Shown here: positions 35,651 through 47,205 of the stretch, piece after piece
Position numbering within the stretch: the stretch's first letter is position 1
How the letters are laid out: each line of letters starts with the position of its first letter
NCBI GenBank assembly: GCA_947579605.1
Contig: OX388314.1
Location: 11,963,982-12,027,981, forward strand
Length of the DNA: 64,000 bases
Source of the DNA: Athripsodes cinereus
Lineage: Eukaryota > Arthropoda > Insecta > Trichoptera > Leptoceridae
Direction: 5' to 3'
Position numbers and translations under genes: made by a program
Notes under the pieces: model-generated
Seen by the model: the letters and a program-made list of their open reading frames with translations, nothing else
Database searches by the model: none
Told to the model about the DNA's origin: nothing

Positions 35651-36512
35651 AATATTTATTATTTTATTTTATTTCGCAAACATACAATAATGAAGAAAAT
35701 ATACAGCATAGGCATATTTAATACCTTCAATTACAGTTAAAGAACTGGGAAAATTTGCAAACATTGTTTCAAGCGATAATGAATTTAAAAAAAAACAAAG
35801 CGTAAGAAATTAATCATCTGCAATCAAGAAGGGAATAAAGAAATGCGACTGAAAATGGGAAGAGAGAGGAAAATCGTCAAATTAATATACAGATAAGAGT
35901 GGGATACCAATTCTGTGGCAGGTGCTCCATGGAGAGTCAGAATATACTTATTCCCTGAAGTCAATTTAATTTGGAAATCATACAGTGTTTGAAAATCATT
36001 TTAATTATATTATGACATTGGACAGGAAGACGATAATAATTATTGTCAAATCCGATAGGACATCTGTAATTTAGAGTTTGCATATATTTGTTCTGGACCT
36101 TCTCAAGTTTCTCAGTATATGTCATGTATTGAGAGTTTCAGATAACCCGACATAATAAAATGTATAAAAAGTAGCTTTAGCACACTCACTGGCATAAATG
36201 GGATGCAAACTCTCTCAATAAATCCCAATCGCCTATAGGCTCTACCAACTATCCCCCCAATATGGCCGGGTCGTGTATGCTATTTTGCTGTCCAGAATTA
36301 CACCTAGTCCTCCAGGATTATTTGAAGCACTACTGAATATCATTTATGTATAGAATAAACAATACTGGACTTAAATTAAGTACTATCGTTGCTGAATTAA
36401 GATTATGGTGAGAATCTTCGCTAACCAGGGAGTTTGAACGATGGGATACAAAATCTGTGCAGATAAGTGACATTATAATGTACTTCAAATTAATTATAAT
36501 ATTTATGTACAT
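35650..36512 (-). mobile_element. Jockey/CR1-like LINE, decayed second copy
   Basis: On the minus strand: [13 protein letters not shown] (36330-36370), then LGVILDSKIAY and further pieces matching the copy at 7440-8892 residue by residue but with many frame shifts. It is clearly older than that copy. Confidence 0.75.
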
Positions 36513-39500
36513 ATATTATTTGCACCGAGCTTATCGTAACATAGACTGAAAACATATTACATTTTCACAGACATATAAATAATATTTTCTCGACTGGATA
36601 AAAACAATTGAGTAATTATTTACAATTTAGTAATTACATTGATTTTACAAATGCATAAATTAATTCAAAGCTTGTACAATGTATTAAGATTTTAGTAAGT
36701 TTTGTTAACCATAATACGACCAGCTGAAATCATTACTGTGACAAAAATCTTAATCGTTTCTCCACTTTAATAAAATGTTGTTTAGTGTAAAGAATAAACA
36801 ACTACATAGTAATATTACCTGCTTGTATAATGTACACATAAATAACTGAAGATAAAGTTTAATAACTGTCTTCAACAAAAGGATACTTAAGATACTTGCT
36901 ATGTACATATAATAATCATTCAAAATATATTCATATTCACAGAAAATGAATGAACGCACGCACGAAGTATTCTGTTGCGAGTGTTAATATGATAAGCCTT
37001 TTATGAATTGGTGCGAAGAAAACTATTTACTCATAGGTAGTTATTACATTCACAAGAAAGTACATAACTACACATGGTATATAATATAGTAATAAGATTA
37101 ATGTATGTACCTAAATAGTAAATAGTTGGCGGTTTAGACCTTGTCCTTCATTATACATATTCCACTACTACGATGAAATTTCAATACCTACACTTAATCA
37201 AACGTGCCTACTTACACCGTGTACGTTATTTCAGCGCAGGAAATCGATCCCCCTTCCTCTACAAAACACCTGTTGTCTCATTCACTCTCCATACAACCTC
37301 CTATATAACCTATCGCTTGTCTACTCACTCTTTATCGTGACCTCATCTCTTTTCAGCTAATATAAATCTAAGTGATAATATCTCTTTCTAATCTCTTTCC
37401 AGATGCCACCCCCGTTCACTCCTTTCGGGCCCAGTAATCTATATATAGCCACCAGGGTGTAGAGAATTGGTACTTAGTGTTGAGTATTGAGTAGTCAGGT
37501 GTCAGATGCCCTCCCTTTCCCTTATAAAACCGTGACAGTATTCTATCATTTATTCATCGCTATAACGTAAATTATCATCGTAATTTCATGTTGACTCTGT
37601 TCGTAGAAATATACCTAAGTTGTGAGTAAAACAGAAATTCAAAACAAATATACCCTAAATTCAAACAGAATCCGTAGAGGAAATTACATTGAATTACTTA
37701 AAGAAGCGTTAAACAGACTTTAAATTTGAAACCAAAATATCAATAATAATTGCACTAATATAAATGCACCTGTAAGCAACTAACTATGTATATTTATGAG
37801 GCCACTATTACTATCACGTTAATCAACTATGCTTTATCTGTACATTATTTAATATTTCAAAATATATCTCTAATAAAATTTACGCAGAGCTTTATTTCAA
37901 GGCTATATATCAAACATCTTAATTTGCGTAATAAACCCAGGCAACTTCACAACACGTGGCTTGGATACACGAGAAAGATGATAATAATATAATCTGCTTG
38001 TTAAAAGGAGAAGATTGAAAAGCGAAATGTTCCCAGATCTAAAATATCTACCTACAAGTAGGTACACTACCACCTAACTAGGTAGGTACCACATCAGCCT
38101 GTACAAAGAATTCTAAAAATAAACATTTCATATCGAGTAATATGGATAAAATATTGAATATGGTCCGTTGTTAGGCATCATCGATCCTTGTAATTATTAT
38201 TGTAATGGATCTCATGGTACGTATAACACAGACATATTGAACTTTCAAATAATAAAATAGATGTTCCAATGAATAAGTATATAATGTTCGTTACAATAGG
38301 TAATATAACTTACATCACTAGGTACAGAAATAAACTTTATTCTAGGAAGTTGTTACAAAATATGTCTGCAACGAATTTCGATTTTTTTCCATTCCTCCCT
38401 TTTTTCTGCTAGTCTTTTTAATTCTACGTACGTGCAACAGTTTAAAGCGTTTAAAATCCCCAATATGTAACATAGATAGAAAAAAGTACAAAAAAAGTAC
38501 CTTCATATCTATGAAAAATATGTAAATATTTTATTTAATAGGAATCAGGAATCACGCTGTGCTCTTAAATTGATGAAATCGAATTAGAGACCCTTAAAAA
38601 AGCGTTTCGTATTTAAAAAGAAACCTCTCAAACATTGCCTACTTCTTCTTAGAAATGGATTCAAATTCTAATACAAACAAGATGATAAATTTTAATAACC
38701 ATGAAATTATTACTCCAATCTTAAAGACTACAATAATATATCTTAGTTATTTATATTTTGGTTTCATCTGTAGCACGCAGATTTAATAGTAAATAAAAGT
38801 TAATCACAGTGATAATAATCTTTGAAATATGTGACAGTGTATTTGAGATTAAGTTGATACAGTACAGATGACGATATGAGAAGTATACCTGAGTACCTAC
38901 TCTAAAATCTTTTGTCTTAAATATATGTATAAATAGCAAGCAGGTTGCACGTGAAATACAGATAATGTAAGTACTATATACTAAGAACGAAATACCTTTA
39001 TAAAAAGACTACGCAATTACCTATTCACTGAAGACAATATTATATTTTATGCGTAGGCGCGTTTACTTGCTTGTAGTGGGTAGTTGTAAAGTCAGCTGTG
39101 CGCCGCTCGTAGAGGAGTGGTAGGTGGTCGGGTGCTACAACGAGGAATGTTTGGGGGGTAGATTTCTGAAGGTCAACCCACTGGAAGGAGGGAAGCAGAG
39201 GCGGGGGCTGCTAAAACACGAGGATTGGCGAACAAAAAAGTAATGCAAAAGCCGGACTGAATAGAATATAATGTTAATGCACAGTTAAAATTATTTTACT
39301 TAGAACTCGACTTAAGTAATACATAAGTTATTACGCCGAGATATAAATATATTTTCAACATTTTGCTTTTGTTTTCCATTCCTTTTAATATAAAATTATG
39401 AACTATGCAAACAAAATGTGATATGTTTACTGTCCCCAAAGCACAAATTTCCATTCAAGCATAGAATACAAATAAATATTTTGATTTCAGAGTATGATAA

Positions 39501-40118
39501 AATAGCATTTAAATAAACGTTTCTTATAGATATAATTTTTTGAAAGTTTTCAAATTCTGAATATTACGCATAACACCAGCACATCGATATCAAATATTTT
39601 CATTGTTATGTTTTAGTTCCACCCCTAATAAGTAACTACTGTATACTTACTGAACATACTGTATAGTAAACGTCCTGGCGTCTTTCCCAAATATGCAAAT
39701 TGACCTTTTAAGTATGTATCTACAGTATTATTATTGTCATCTATAAAGAACATGATAATGTATGGATATATTTCTCAATCAAAATAAATAAAAGCTCATA
39801 CATTACATATATGTATATAGATATAAAATTAATGATTCCAGTGAATAGATAATATTAGTATGTAGGTACTTAATTCACTCCCTGCTGAGTTTCGGGAGGA
39901 GAATAATACCTAATGAGCCCTGATTTGACTCAATTCCATTCAGAGAAGTAAACAAACGTTTCCATGTTATTACGTACGAGTACGATTAGAATTTATACAT
40001 TTGAGGATAAAAGTTGTCGCTGAGTATAAAAGAACAGACATAATATTTTTATTTTGTCACAATTTCAATATATGTAGGTACACTTAATAAATACGCGATA
40101 CAAAGATTTTACAAACCT
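36513..40118. other. AT-rich DNA with CT-rich and TATA-like patches
   Basis: No supported exon. There is a CT-rich run at 37225-37420, a TATATATAG box at 37439-37447 followed by GCCACCAGGGTGTAGAG, and a GC-rich purine run at 39095-39215. These could be regulatory or alternative promoter sites of the minus-strand gene, but nothing in the sequence proves it. Confidence 0.3.
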
Positions 40119-40126
40119 AATGTAGC

Positions 40127-40718
40127 TAGGGAATGCAATCTCGTCTCAAAATTTGAATTCGAGATTGATTCATTCAAGATCTCGCCAAGTAATTCGACGA
40201 GATTTCGCGAGATTTCGATTTAATCGAGATTAGACTGCTTTTTAAAAATACCTTATTATTTGTTCAAAAATTAATGTTAAATTGAATAAAAACAGCCTAC
40301 CTATGTGACTTATAATTTTGTAAATAAAACACAATAATAATTGAGAAAAATTAAAAAATCAACTTTTATTAAAGAAAAGTTTTGTAAATAACTTCTCAGG
40401 AAGCATAGTGTGTTCAAGGTGTCATCAACTAAGCGGCATCTGTAGCAATATATCCGGCAGCTGAAAAATTTCGGCTCACACTCAAATGTTTGGTGTCAAT
40501 TTTATGAATGGACTTAAGTGTATATTTAAGCCTGTTGGTGAACCTTTTGTACATTTACGAATAGCACTGCACAACTTGCATTTAGCAGTCAATCCATCCG
40601 CAGATTTTTTTAAGTAACGACATGTCGCCAATTTACTTGTAGCTACATCCATATACACTTGGCTTGAGTTGTTCTTAGACATATATTATTTCACTTGGTT
40701 AACTATCTGCATTCCCTA
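40127..40718. mobile_element. hAT element, 592 bp, exact 8-bp target duplication
   Basis: Ends TAGGGAATGCA and inverted TGCATTCCCTA, flanked by AATGTAGC at 40119-40126 and 40719-40726. The left interior is rich in copies of CGAGAT/ATCTCG, likely transposase binding repeats. It contains a single small gene, described separately, so it cannot move by itself unless a transposase acts in trans. Confidence 0.95.
40482..40682 (-). CDS. BED-type zinc finger peptide inside the hAT element
   Basis: A 66-codon minus-strand frame starting MSKNNSSQVYMDVATSKLAT. It continues CRYLKKSADGLTAKCKLC and ends in a truncated GLNIHLSPF part. CxxC (CKLC) and the distal His fit a BED finger, the DNA-binding domain found at the N-terminus of hAT transposases. 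The catalytic DDE and dimerisation parts are absent. It is either the leftover of a deletion or a stand-alone DNA-binding peptide. Confidence 0.65.
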   Translation of the reverse strand: MSKNNSSQVYMDVATSKLATCRYLKKSADGLTAKCKLCSAIRKCTKGSPTGLNIHLSPFIKLTPNI

Positions 40719-41269
40719 AATGTAGCTAATGTAAATAAAGGAATACTTTTTTCAAATATGTACCTACCTAGCAACAAGCCCTTTCTATATTTTGCCCTCC
40801 CTTACACTCCTTTATACGAGACCTATCTCTAGGAGGATGTTTAGATTTAAGTTTTTATCGAATAGTCATTGTATTGTTGTATCTGTGTTGTTTGTTATGT
40901 TTAATAAAATTAAAATAAATATATTTAAGTTCCCGAAACAGGTATTTCATATTTTTTTTGTAAATACTTTCAATCATCGTGTATTAAATAAATATTTCAC
41001 CAACTACATATATGTAGATGGGTTTGTTGATGATAAAGTTTTAAATGAGAAAACTTTATGCATGCTTCAACTACACAAACAAGAGTCTGTTGGATACATG
41101 ACTTTGATTCATAAGAGAGTGTTATTTTATATGCATCTATATTTTCTATTTTATCATCAAATGCATAATTTAATTACATATGTAAATAGGTGTTGTTTTT
41201 ACAGGTATCGTTTATTTATTTAACGAAAAATTTCTGTTACGAATATATGTAAAGCTACTAACGAATATT

Positions 41270-41345
41270 AAGGTTTGTCAAGTCTTATATTTGGGCCACA
41301 TCCTGCGAGGCGATAAATATAGGCAACTGCAGTTGAAAATACAAT
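41270..41345 (+). mobile_element. LINE fragment
   Basis: The plus strand reads QVLYLGHILRGDKYRQLQLK, matching the 'YxGHIxRxxKYxLLQLIIxGKI' segment after the RT domain in several LINEs. It is followed by a stop. Confidence 0.6.
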
Positions 41346-41404
41346 AGGTACATGAAGAAACAAAATAAACTTTTTAAATTAGGATTAATAAGAATATAAT
41401 ATAT

Positions 41405-41620
41405 AATAGCATTATACTGTTGACACTCCTCGACTTATCTGGTTTGGGGAAGTGTTATTAAATGGCACAAACGCTTCACACTTCAAGGCATTTGTGGATG
41501 TGTGGGTCTCAAGATGGGATCTGCTACGGCAGCCAAGTGTCCCGCCCACTGACGTGGTAGGGTCGGAGATACCAACACTGGCAAATAGGAGTCCTTGGAC
41601 TCCTGAAATATCTGACAAAT
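41405..41620. other. GC-rich patch open in three frames
   Basis: An island in AT-rich DNA. The plus frame reads FKAFVDVWVSRWDLLRQPSV and ends ANRSPWTPEISDK, with its stop in an AATAAA (GACAAATAAAG). One minus frame reads ESKDSYLPVLVSPTLPRQWA; another minus frame of 68 codons is also open. I cannot tell which, if any, is real. The plus frame with poly(A) signal suggests a transposon 3' end or a processed pseudogene. Confidence 0.4.
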
Positions 41621-41760
41621 AAAGTTATTTCAACAATATTACAGCATAATTACAATAATGTATTCTTACTTTGACAAAACGTTAACGTTTTATAAAACTT
41701 AGGACAACTAATGGAAACAGTCGCAGAAAGTAATCGGCTCAACTTAATATCATGAATCTT

Positions 41761-41930
41761 ATGTAATTTGAAACAGGTGTTTCTTTCTACTACAGATTAT
41801 TGATTCCGAGAGAGAGGTCTTTCGACTTATCAGGTCACTATCAATCTTGATAATGACCTGATAACTCGAAAGACGTCTCTCTCGGAATCAATAATCTATA
41901 GTAGAAAGAAACACCTGTTTCAAATTACAT
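41761..41930. repeat. Long hairpin, 170 bp, within a flanked insertion
   Basis: Two arms of about 75 bases, nearly identical when inverted (ATGTAATTTGAAACAGGTGT, TCTTTCTACTACAGATTATT, CAGGTCA turn). TATCATGAATCTT occurs just left (41748-41760) and again at 41975-41987, so the inserted unit is 41761-41974. It could be a foldback transposon; a transcript would form long double-stranded RNA. Confidence 0.85.
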
Positions 41931-42372
41931 AATTATGGAATTCTACTACGTGTGCACCGTCACAATTAATAATTTATCATGAATCTTCATAGATAATAAA
42001 ATAAATATTTGAAGTATAATAGATATAGTAGTATTCTATGATATAATATGTAGGCAGTTAGTTATAACTTGTAGGTAGGTACTGTATACAAGACACAGGG
42101 ATCATTCAACCTTTAGCATTTATAATAATATTTTATCTTAACAATCCACTTCCACATTCATCTCTCATTCGAAAGCAACGTTGTCTCATGCATTTTAAGT
42201 TAAAAATAATAATATTGTAGGTACAAAATAATTCACCAACGTGCATAGCAAATAGTTGTAGTAATATTATGACTTTATGTTGTAATGTATTCATACTATG
42301 TACACAAACGTAATACCTAGGTACCTACCTATCTACGATATCATACATGTTATAATATTATATTATATTTAC

Positions 42373-42451
42373 CTGTGTCATATCGGCAGTTTTAATTTTA
42401 TGGAATTCGTCCGTTAAACACAAAAGCGCTGGCGACGTTATGTAGAAAATC
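42373..42451 (-). CDS. Candidate exon, product unknown
   Basis: 79 nt with acceptor ATAGTTTTCAG and donor ACACAG|GTAAAT. Only one frame is open and it reads FYITSPALLCLTDEFHKIKT then ADMTQ. Splice sites and sole open frame support an exon, but I know no homologue. If it joins the patch at 41405-41620, the phase (0) would fit the minus frame there. Could be chance. Confidence 0.3.
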
Positions 42452-42543
42452 CTGAAAACTATTATATATTCGAGAATTACGTGACTTGTAGAACCATGTG
42501 GATCAAATTCAGAACGGCCACGTGTTGAATTAAGTGTGCTATA

Positions 42544-43025
42544 CTATACTATACCCTCACGCCGTGTCCCAGGCAGGGTGGGCAGAGAGAACGGAACGCC
42601 ATGTTGATCTATCCTTATACATACTTCTTTCGCTTCCTCTACATTCATCCAGTTTCTCATACATGCACGCCGATTCCTCTTACTTAACACGCGACCATCC
42701 TTGAGAATTTGATCCACTTGGTCAAGCCACGTAGTTCTTGGACGTCCGGGGTTTCTCACACCCCCTCTTTCAGATAAATACACCCTCTTCGTCAATCTTA
42801 CATCATCCATTCGCTCCACATGACCAAACCATCTCAATTTATTTACACGCATTCTATCCACAACACTCCTCTTGCATCCACTCATTCTTCTAATATCCTC
42901 ATTTCTTACTCTATCAGGCAATGTTTTACCTACCATTCTTCTCAGTGATCGCATCTCCACTGCATTTATTCCACTCTCGTCCTTATTCAGCCATGTCCAA
43001 GTTTCGCTTGCATACATTAAGTGTG
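42544..43025 (-). mobile_element. LINE 3' part with TATAG tail
   Basis: On the minus strand: YASETWTWLNKDESGINAVE, NKLRWFGHVERMDDVRLTKR, NPGRPRTTWLDQVDQILKDG, RRACMRNWMNVEEAKEVC and a short end with GTGAGGGTATAGTATAGTAT as the tail. It is the 5'-truncated sister of the copy at 27465-28605. The open frame is intact to the truncation point, so it is fairly young. Confidence 0.92.
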
Positions 43026-43439
43026 CACATATGAAAAATTGCATGAACTTGGAGAAAACAAAATAAGTATTTGAGTGCACAACAATATGGTGTACCTACC
43101 TACCCCACACAATACAGGCCGTGAGAGTGTAGTATAATATTCGGTATTATTGTATTAGGTAATTACTACTTATCCCGTTTTTGTCATTTTACAACTTTGA
43201 AAATTAAAACGTTGATATCGATAACATAAAATTATTTGCAGGTAATAATTAAGCTCAGAAGTAAAGAAAACTGTAAAAAATAGTATGAATATTGCAAAAC
43301 TTAAAATTTATTATAGAACACGACACATTTCACAATTATATTATTTTCTTCTGATATATCTAATAATAAAAAAAACATTGTAAAAAATAGTATACAATAG
43401 AGAAAATAAAAACGACAACATTGCTAATGAATACATAAT

Positions 43440-44055
43440 TTTGTGAAATGGACGAGTTCATCGCACAAGCGCGATATCTTCCAACTAGTGTTGTGGAATT
43501 ATCAAGAAATAATTATTCGAGAAATTTACCGTAGTTACTGTAAAGAATTTTCCGAGAATTGTTTTTGTTTTTTATTTAACAGTATAATAATAATAAACAC
43601 TTTATTCAATCAATCAATAACAATGTACAAATGTTGAGACAATTTATCACCAATATAGCTACAATTAATTATGGAAACAAAAAAAAAATTAGGTACCTAC
43701 ATACAAAAAAGTGCTAACAACTGATAAAAAATCTTTATGGTTGACACCCCACATGCCCATATTTAAGTTTAAAAAAAATTGCAGGTACTTACATGGAAAA
43801 AAGTGTTAATATCCTCTGATTTGGGCCTTAATCAGCCCCACAAATTTTTAGATCAATCAAGTTGGCTGCGAAGTATACTGGGCGAAAGGTAATAATACCA
43901 CTAAGAAGAATTATGGAGAGAAATTTCTCTTCCATCAGAGGAGAAATTCTCGGAGAAATTTCTCGTTCTCGAGAAATTTCTCTGGAGAATTTTCTCTTCT
44001 CACATCACTACTTCCAACTAACCCATGTCTCCACGTATTAATTCTGCGTTGGGTT
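43440..44055 (-). repeat. LINE-tail repeat split by a hAT MITE
   Basis: GACGAGTTCATCGCACAAGC GCGATATCTTCCAAC on the left and CTTCCAACTAACCCATG on the right match the inverted tail block at 5660-5712. The hAT element at 43486-44010 interrupts it. Confidence 0.65.
43486..44010. mobile_element. hAT MITE, 525 bp, exact 8-bp target duplication
   Basis: Ends TAGTGTTGTGGAATTATC and, inverted, TAGTGATGTGAGAAGAGA. Flanked by CTTCCAAC at 43478-43485 and 44011-44018. The right interior is rich in GAGAAATTTCTC, a repeated self-complementary motif. No transposase. Confidence 0.93.
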
Positions 44056-44388
44056 TGTAGCGAAATGAGATGGTGAGGAATACAAAACTAGTTTTTACAA
44101 TTTGCCTAAGTAGGTAATATTATGTAATTCACCTGAATATTCGAATTTGAAACTTTGTAGGTGCTTTTTGTAAAAAAACGTCGCTGTTTGTAGACCGAGA
44201 GATTTTTACAAAATGCCGAAAATACATATACATACCTACATACTCTATCATGTAAATCGATGTATGTACACCTAAGTACTACAGTACTGCCAAGCCAAGT
44301 TAAGTGTATTGCAGGTATATCAGTATAGAACTCTATAATATATTCTATAAAAACATAATAATATAACAACATAAAAGCGACATTTTTA

Positions 44389-44943
44389 CAGTCGAACTAG
44401 GTTTATACCAATCTCGGATAACGGAAGCTGAGATAACGGTTATAATGAGAAAATATTTATAGCACTTGTAATTTACGTAAGTTCCCATACAAATGTTATC
44501 TCTTATAACGAGCTCGTTTCATGGGTAAAAGAAACTTCCAAAAAATATTGTGAAGAAACACTTAGCTAGATTTGTTTTAAAAAGATCATAAATAATGTCG
44601 TAAATGACATCCTTCTTATAAACCATAATATAGGAAGTATCATTGACCCGTAAGTAGGTAAGTATAGCAAAGCTTTATTATTCATCATTTGTATTTGTGT
44701 TTCAGTTCTATGTTTTTTTTATGAACATAACCTGGTAACAAATTTTACACAGAATTATTATTATTTTAACTTAACTTTTAATTTTTAAAATAGTATAAAT
44801 GTTATTATGTTTATACATATTTGCAAGTCTTATTCACTAATAATTTCCATCAACTTTATACCATTAGGTAAAACTCCAAGCATTTGATTTAACGAGAGTA
44901 ATTTGGTCGGTCCCTACAATTCCATTATAACTAAGTTCGACTG
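44389..44943. mobile_element. pogo/Tigger-like MITE, TA target
   Basis: Ends CAGTCGAACTAGGTTTAT and inverted CAGTCGAACTTAGTTATAA, flanked by TA on both sides. Inside the ends are ATAACG-type blocks (GGATAACGGAAGCTGAGATA). The CAGT start, TA duplication and ATAACG blocks are typical of the pogo group of Tc1/mariner. 555 bp, no coding capacity seen. Confidence 0.75.
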
Positions 44944-44949
44944 TACACG

Positions 44950-45918
44950 TATGTATTACACTCTGTATATTATAGGTATTATTATACTATAGAGTATAGA
45001 TTATAGCTATCATGCAGACAGAGCGAGACAGGTGTACAGCTCAGGTAGGCATAAAAACGCATCAGAGAGAGACATGTATACAGGAGGTGACCTCGCAAGG
45101 CCGCCCGGCAACGAGCGAATTATACGATATAAGAGATAAGCAACTACAATATTTAATTATAATTTACTTTGAATAATGTTCCAAAACGATAATACTTAAT
45201 ATAAGTTCTGGTTTTTTGTTGTTTTGTCATTCAATAAAAAAGACGAATAACTATTTGTTAACAATGAATTTATTGATCTATGGTTTTTATATCAAGTACC
45301 TATATCAATTTATTTAAGATCTAAGAACTGAAATAACTTAAATAAAAAGTACCAACCTACAAAAATGGTTATTCAATGACCATATCGACTTATTTTAGCC
45401 TAAAATAGATCCTAATAAAAACATATATTAAAATATTACAATTTATATCAGTTTTAAGAAATAACAATTAAATAACTAGAAATTTTATTAAAATAACCAT
45501 AGACCAACCATTAGGTACAGGATAAGAAAATATATCATTTTAATTATTTATTAATGATATCATTACGTATGCAAACTTACTGTATTTTTAATTTTTCTCA
45601 TAAAAAAATAAGGTTCTTGACAAAAATGTTGGCATAGTCTGTCTACGTGTGTCAGTATTTGTGAATAGAAGTGAAAACTTCATACAGAGTGTAAGATAAA
45701 TTCAAATAATACGTTATAGTCGGTGTTGCCACTTCATTAACAGGTATAGGAAATAATATTATTATAATGTTATACTTCCTGCCTCCTTTTCTCTATTCGA
45801 GTTATCTCTTTTTACATAGTTTTATTCGCATTCTGCCATTAAAGCTCTTAGTAATAAAATATTGTGCTTGTTGACATAAAAACTGTTTTGTTAAAACAAA
45901 TAATTTGTTTCTGCCATT
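44950..45918. other. AT-rich DNA, one GC-richer patch, no gene seen
   Basis: A patch at 45010-45120 (GAGCGAGACAGGTGTACAGC; GGTGACCTCGCAAGGCCGCC) stands out in composition but has no open frame or RNA fold that I recognise. Confidence 0.35.
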
Positions 45919-46098
45919 GAGTTCGTCGGTAGCCTGGAGGTAGAGTCTCGGCCTTATGAACATGAGGTCCGGGGTTCGATCCCAGGTGCCGGCAAACTCC
46001 CCTTTCACGACACAAGCTTTTAGCTTACTGTGAAAGGTGTATAAGGTTGTATTTGGGTTTATAACAAAACCCAGATATATCTTTTAAAAAAAAAAAAA
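45919..46098 (+). mobile_element. tRNA-derived SINE, full copy
   Basis: The head looks like a tRNA. An A-box-like TAGCCTGGAGG lies near 45930. The B box GGTTCGATCCC is at 45973-45983, followed by CAGGTGCCGGC. The body has CTCCCCTTTCACGACACAAG and the tail GGTTTATAACAAAACCCAGA TATATC, then poly(A). The internal pol III promoter and A tail identify a SINE. Four other copies are in the window. Confidence 0.9.
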
Positions 46099-46204
46099 TC
46101 ACTACTTATAAATTTGAATACGAAATAAGGAACAAATATAAGTGAATACGTAATGTTATGAAATTTGCTATTGCTAAGTTTTTAAAAAACAATAATAAAT
46201 GATA

Positions 46205-46384
46205 AACACCGAGCTATCTTCAGTAAATTTCTGAGCTCTTGGATAGGTTCCAGGGGTCCGCGGTCCCAAATGCCGTCAAGATCTCCTTTTACAACATAAG
46301 CTTTTAGCTTAATTTGAAAGTGTATAAGGTTGAATTTAGGTTTATAACAAAAATCCAGATATACTCGTGTCTTTAAAAAAATGC
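46205..46384 (+). mobile_element. tRNA-derived SINE, old copy
   Basis: Same order of blocks as the copy just upstream but strongly diverged: GGGGTCCGCGGTCCCAAATG, CATAAGCTTTTAGCTTAATT, ATCCAGATATACTCG and a short A run. The B box is destroyed. Confidence 0.75.
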
Positions 46385-47094
46385 AATTGGAATCTTAGGA
46401 AACAAAATAATATCATAGTTGTAATAAAATAATTATATCCACAAGATCGAGAGGCTTCAAGTTCTATTGCTTATAGAAAGCTAAAGTTCTAGGTGAACAA
46501 TAATTCAGTATCTTTGTAGTATAATAGTTAGCTATGCTTTTCTGTTAATTTGTTTAAATAATAAACTGTTATTATCACTTAAATTAGAATAACGAAAGAA
46601 GGAGAAAAACCACAAGAGGGTTGAATAACCTGAATGAGTTTTCCTGGTGATAGAGACACAAAGTGAAAAGTGTAAATATTGTCGCATGTTACTAAAACTA
46701 AGTATTTATGAATACAACTAATATTAAAGTAGTGTTAGCGTGTGTACAGGAGTCTGTGCTGAATACAGAGTAGCTGATGGAACATTAAAATATACGATAC
46801 TAAAGTAGGTATACACTAACATTACTTTATTATAATAAAATCTCTGTACGCGTCAAACTGTCTCAGACATAATGTTACACCTATACTATTAAGCCATCTC
46901 ACGTATTTACATATCCATAACATTTATGATAACACATTGCATTGTGTACCTACAGATCAAAGAGCAAATAAACGAATACCAGGAAACTGAAATATATTAT
47001 TTTTGATTCTGACATGTGGTAATTAATTAATTCTGAGCGTTAGATAACAAAAATAATTATTATTTTGAATTTTCGACGCAATCAAGTACCCACT

Positions 47095-47205
47095 GGATGT
47101 GGAGGAAGCGAAGGAAGTGTGTAAAGATAGATCTGTTTGGCGTTCCGTTCTCTCTGCCTACCCCACTTGGGACACAGCGTGAGGGTATAGTATAGTATAG
47201 TATCA
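47095..47205 (+). mobile_element. LINE 3' end, 5'-truncated, TATAG tail
   Basis: Reads DVEEAKEVCKDRSVWRSVLS then AYPTWDTA and stop, with the tail GTGAGGGTATAGTATAGTAT. Same family as 27465-28605 and 42544-43025. Only the last 35 codons are present. Confidence 0.85.

Noticed and set aside
38041..38100. TACCTACAAGTAGGTA-type inverted motifs
   Set aside because: TAGGTA/TACCTA runs occur throughout the window and pair by chance.
45973..45983. Functional tRNA gene from the B box
   Set aside because: The sequence does not fold as a complete tRNA and is fused to a repeated body with poly(A). It is a SINE.
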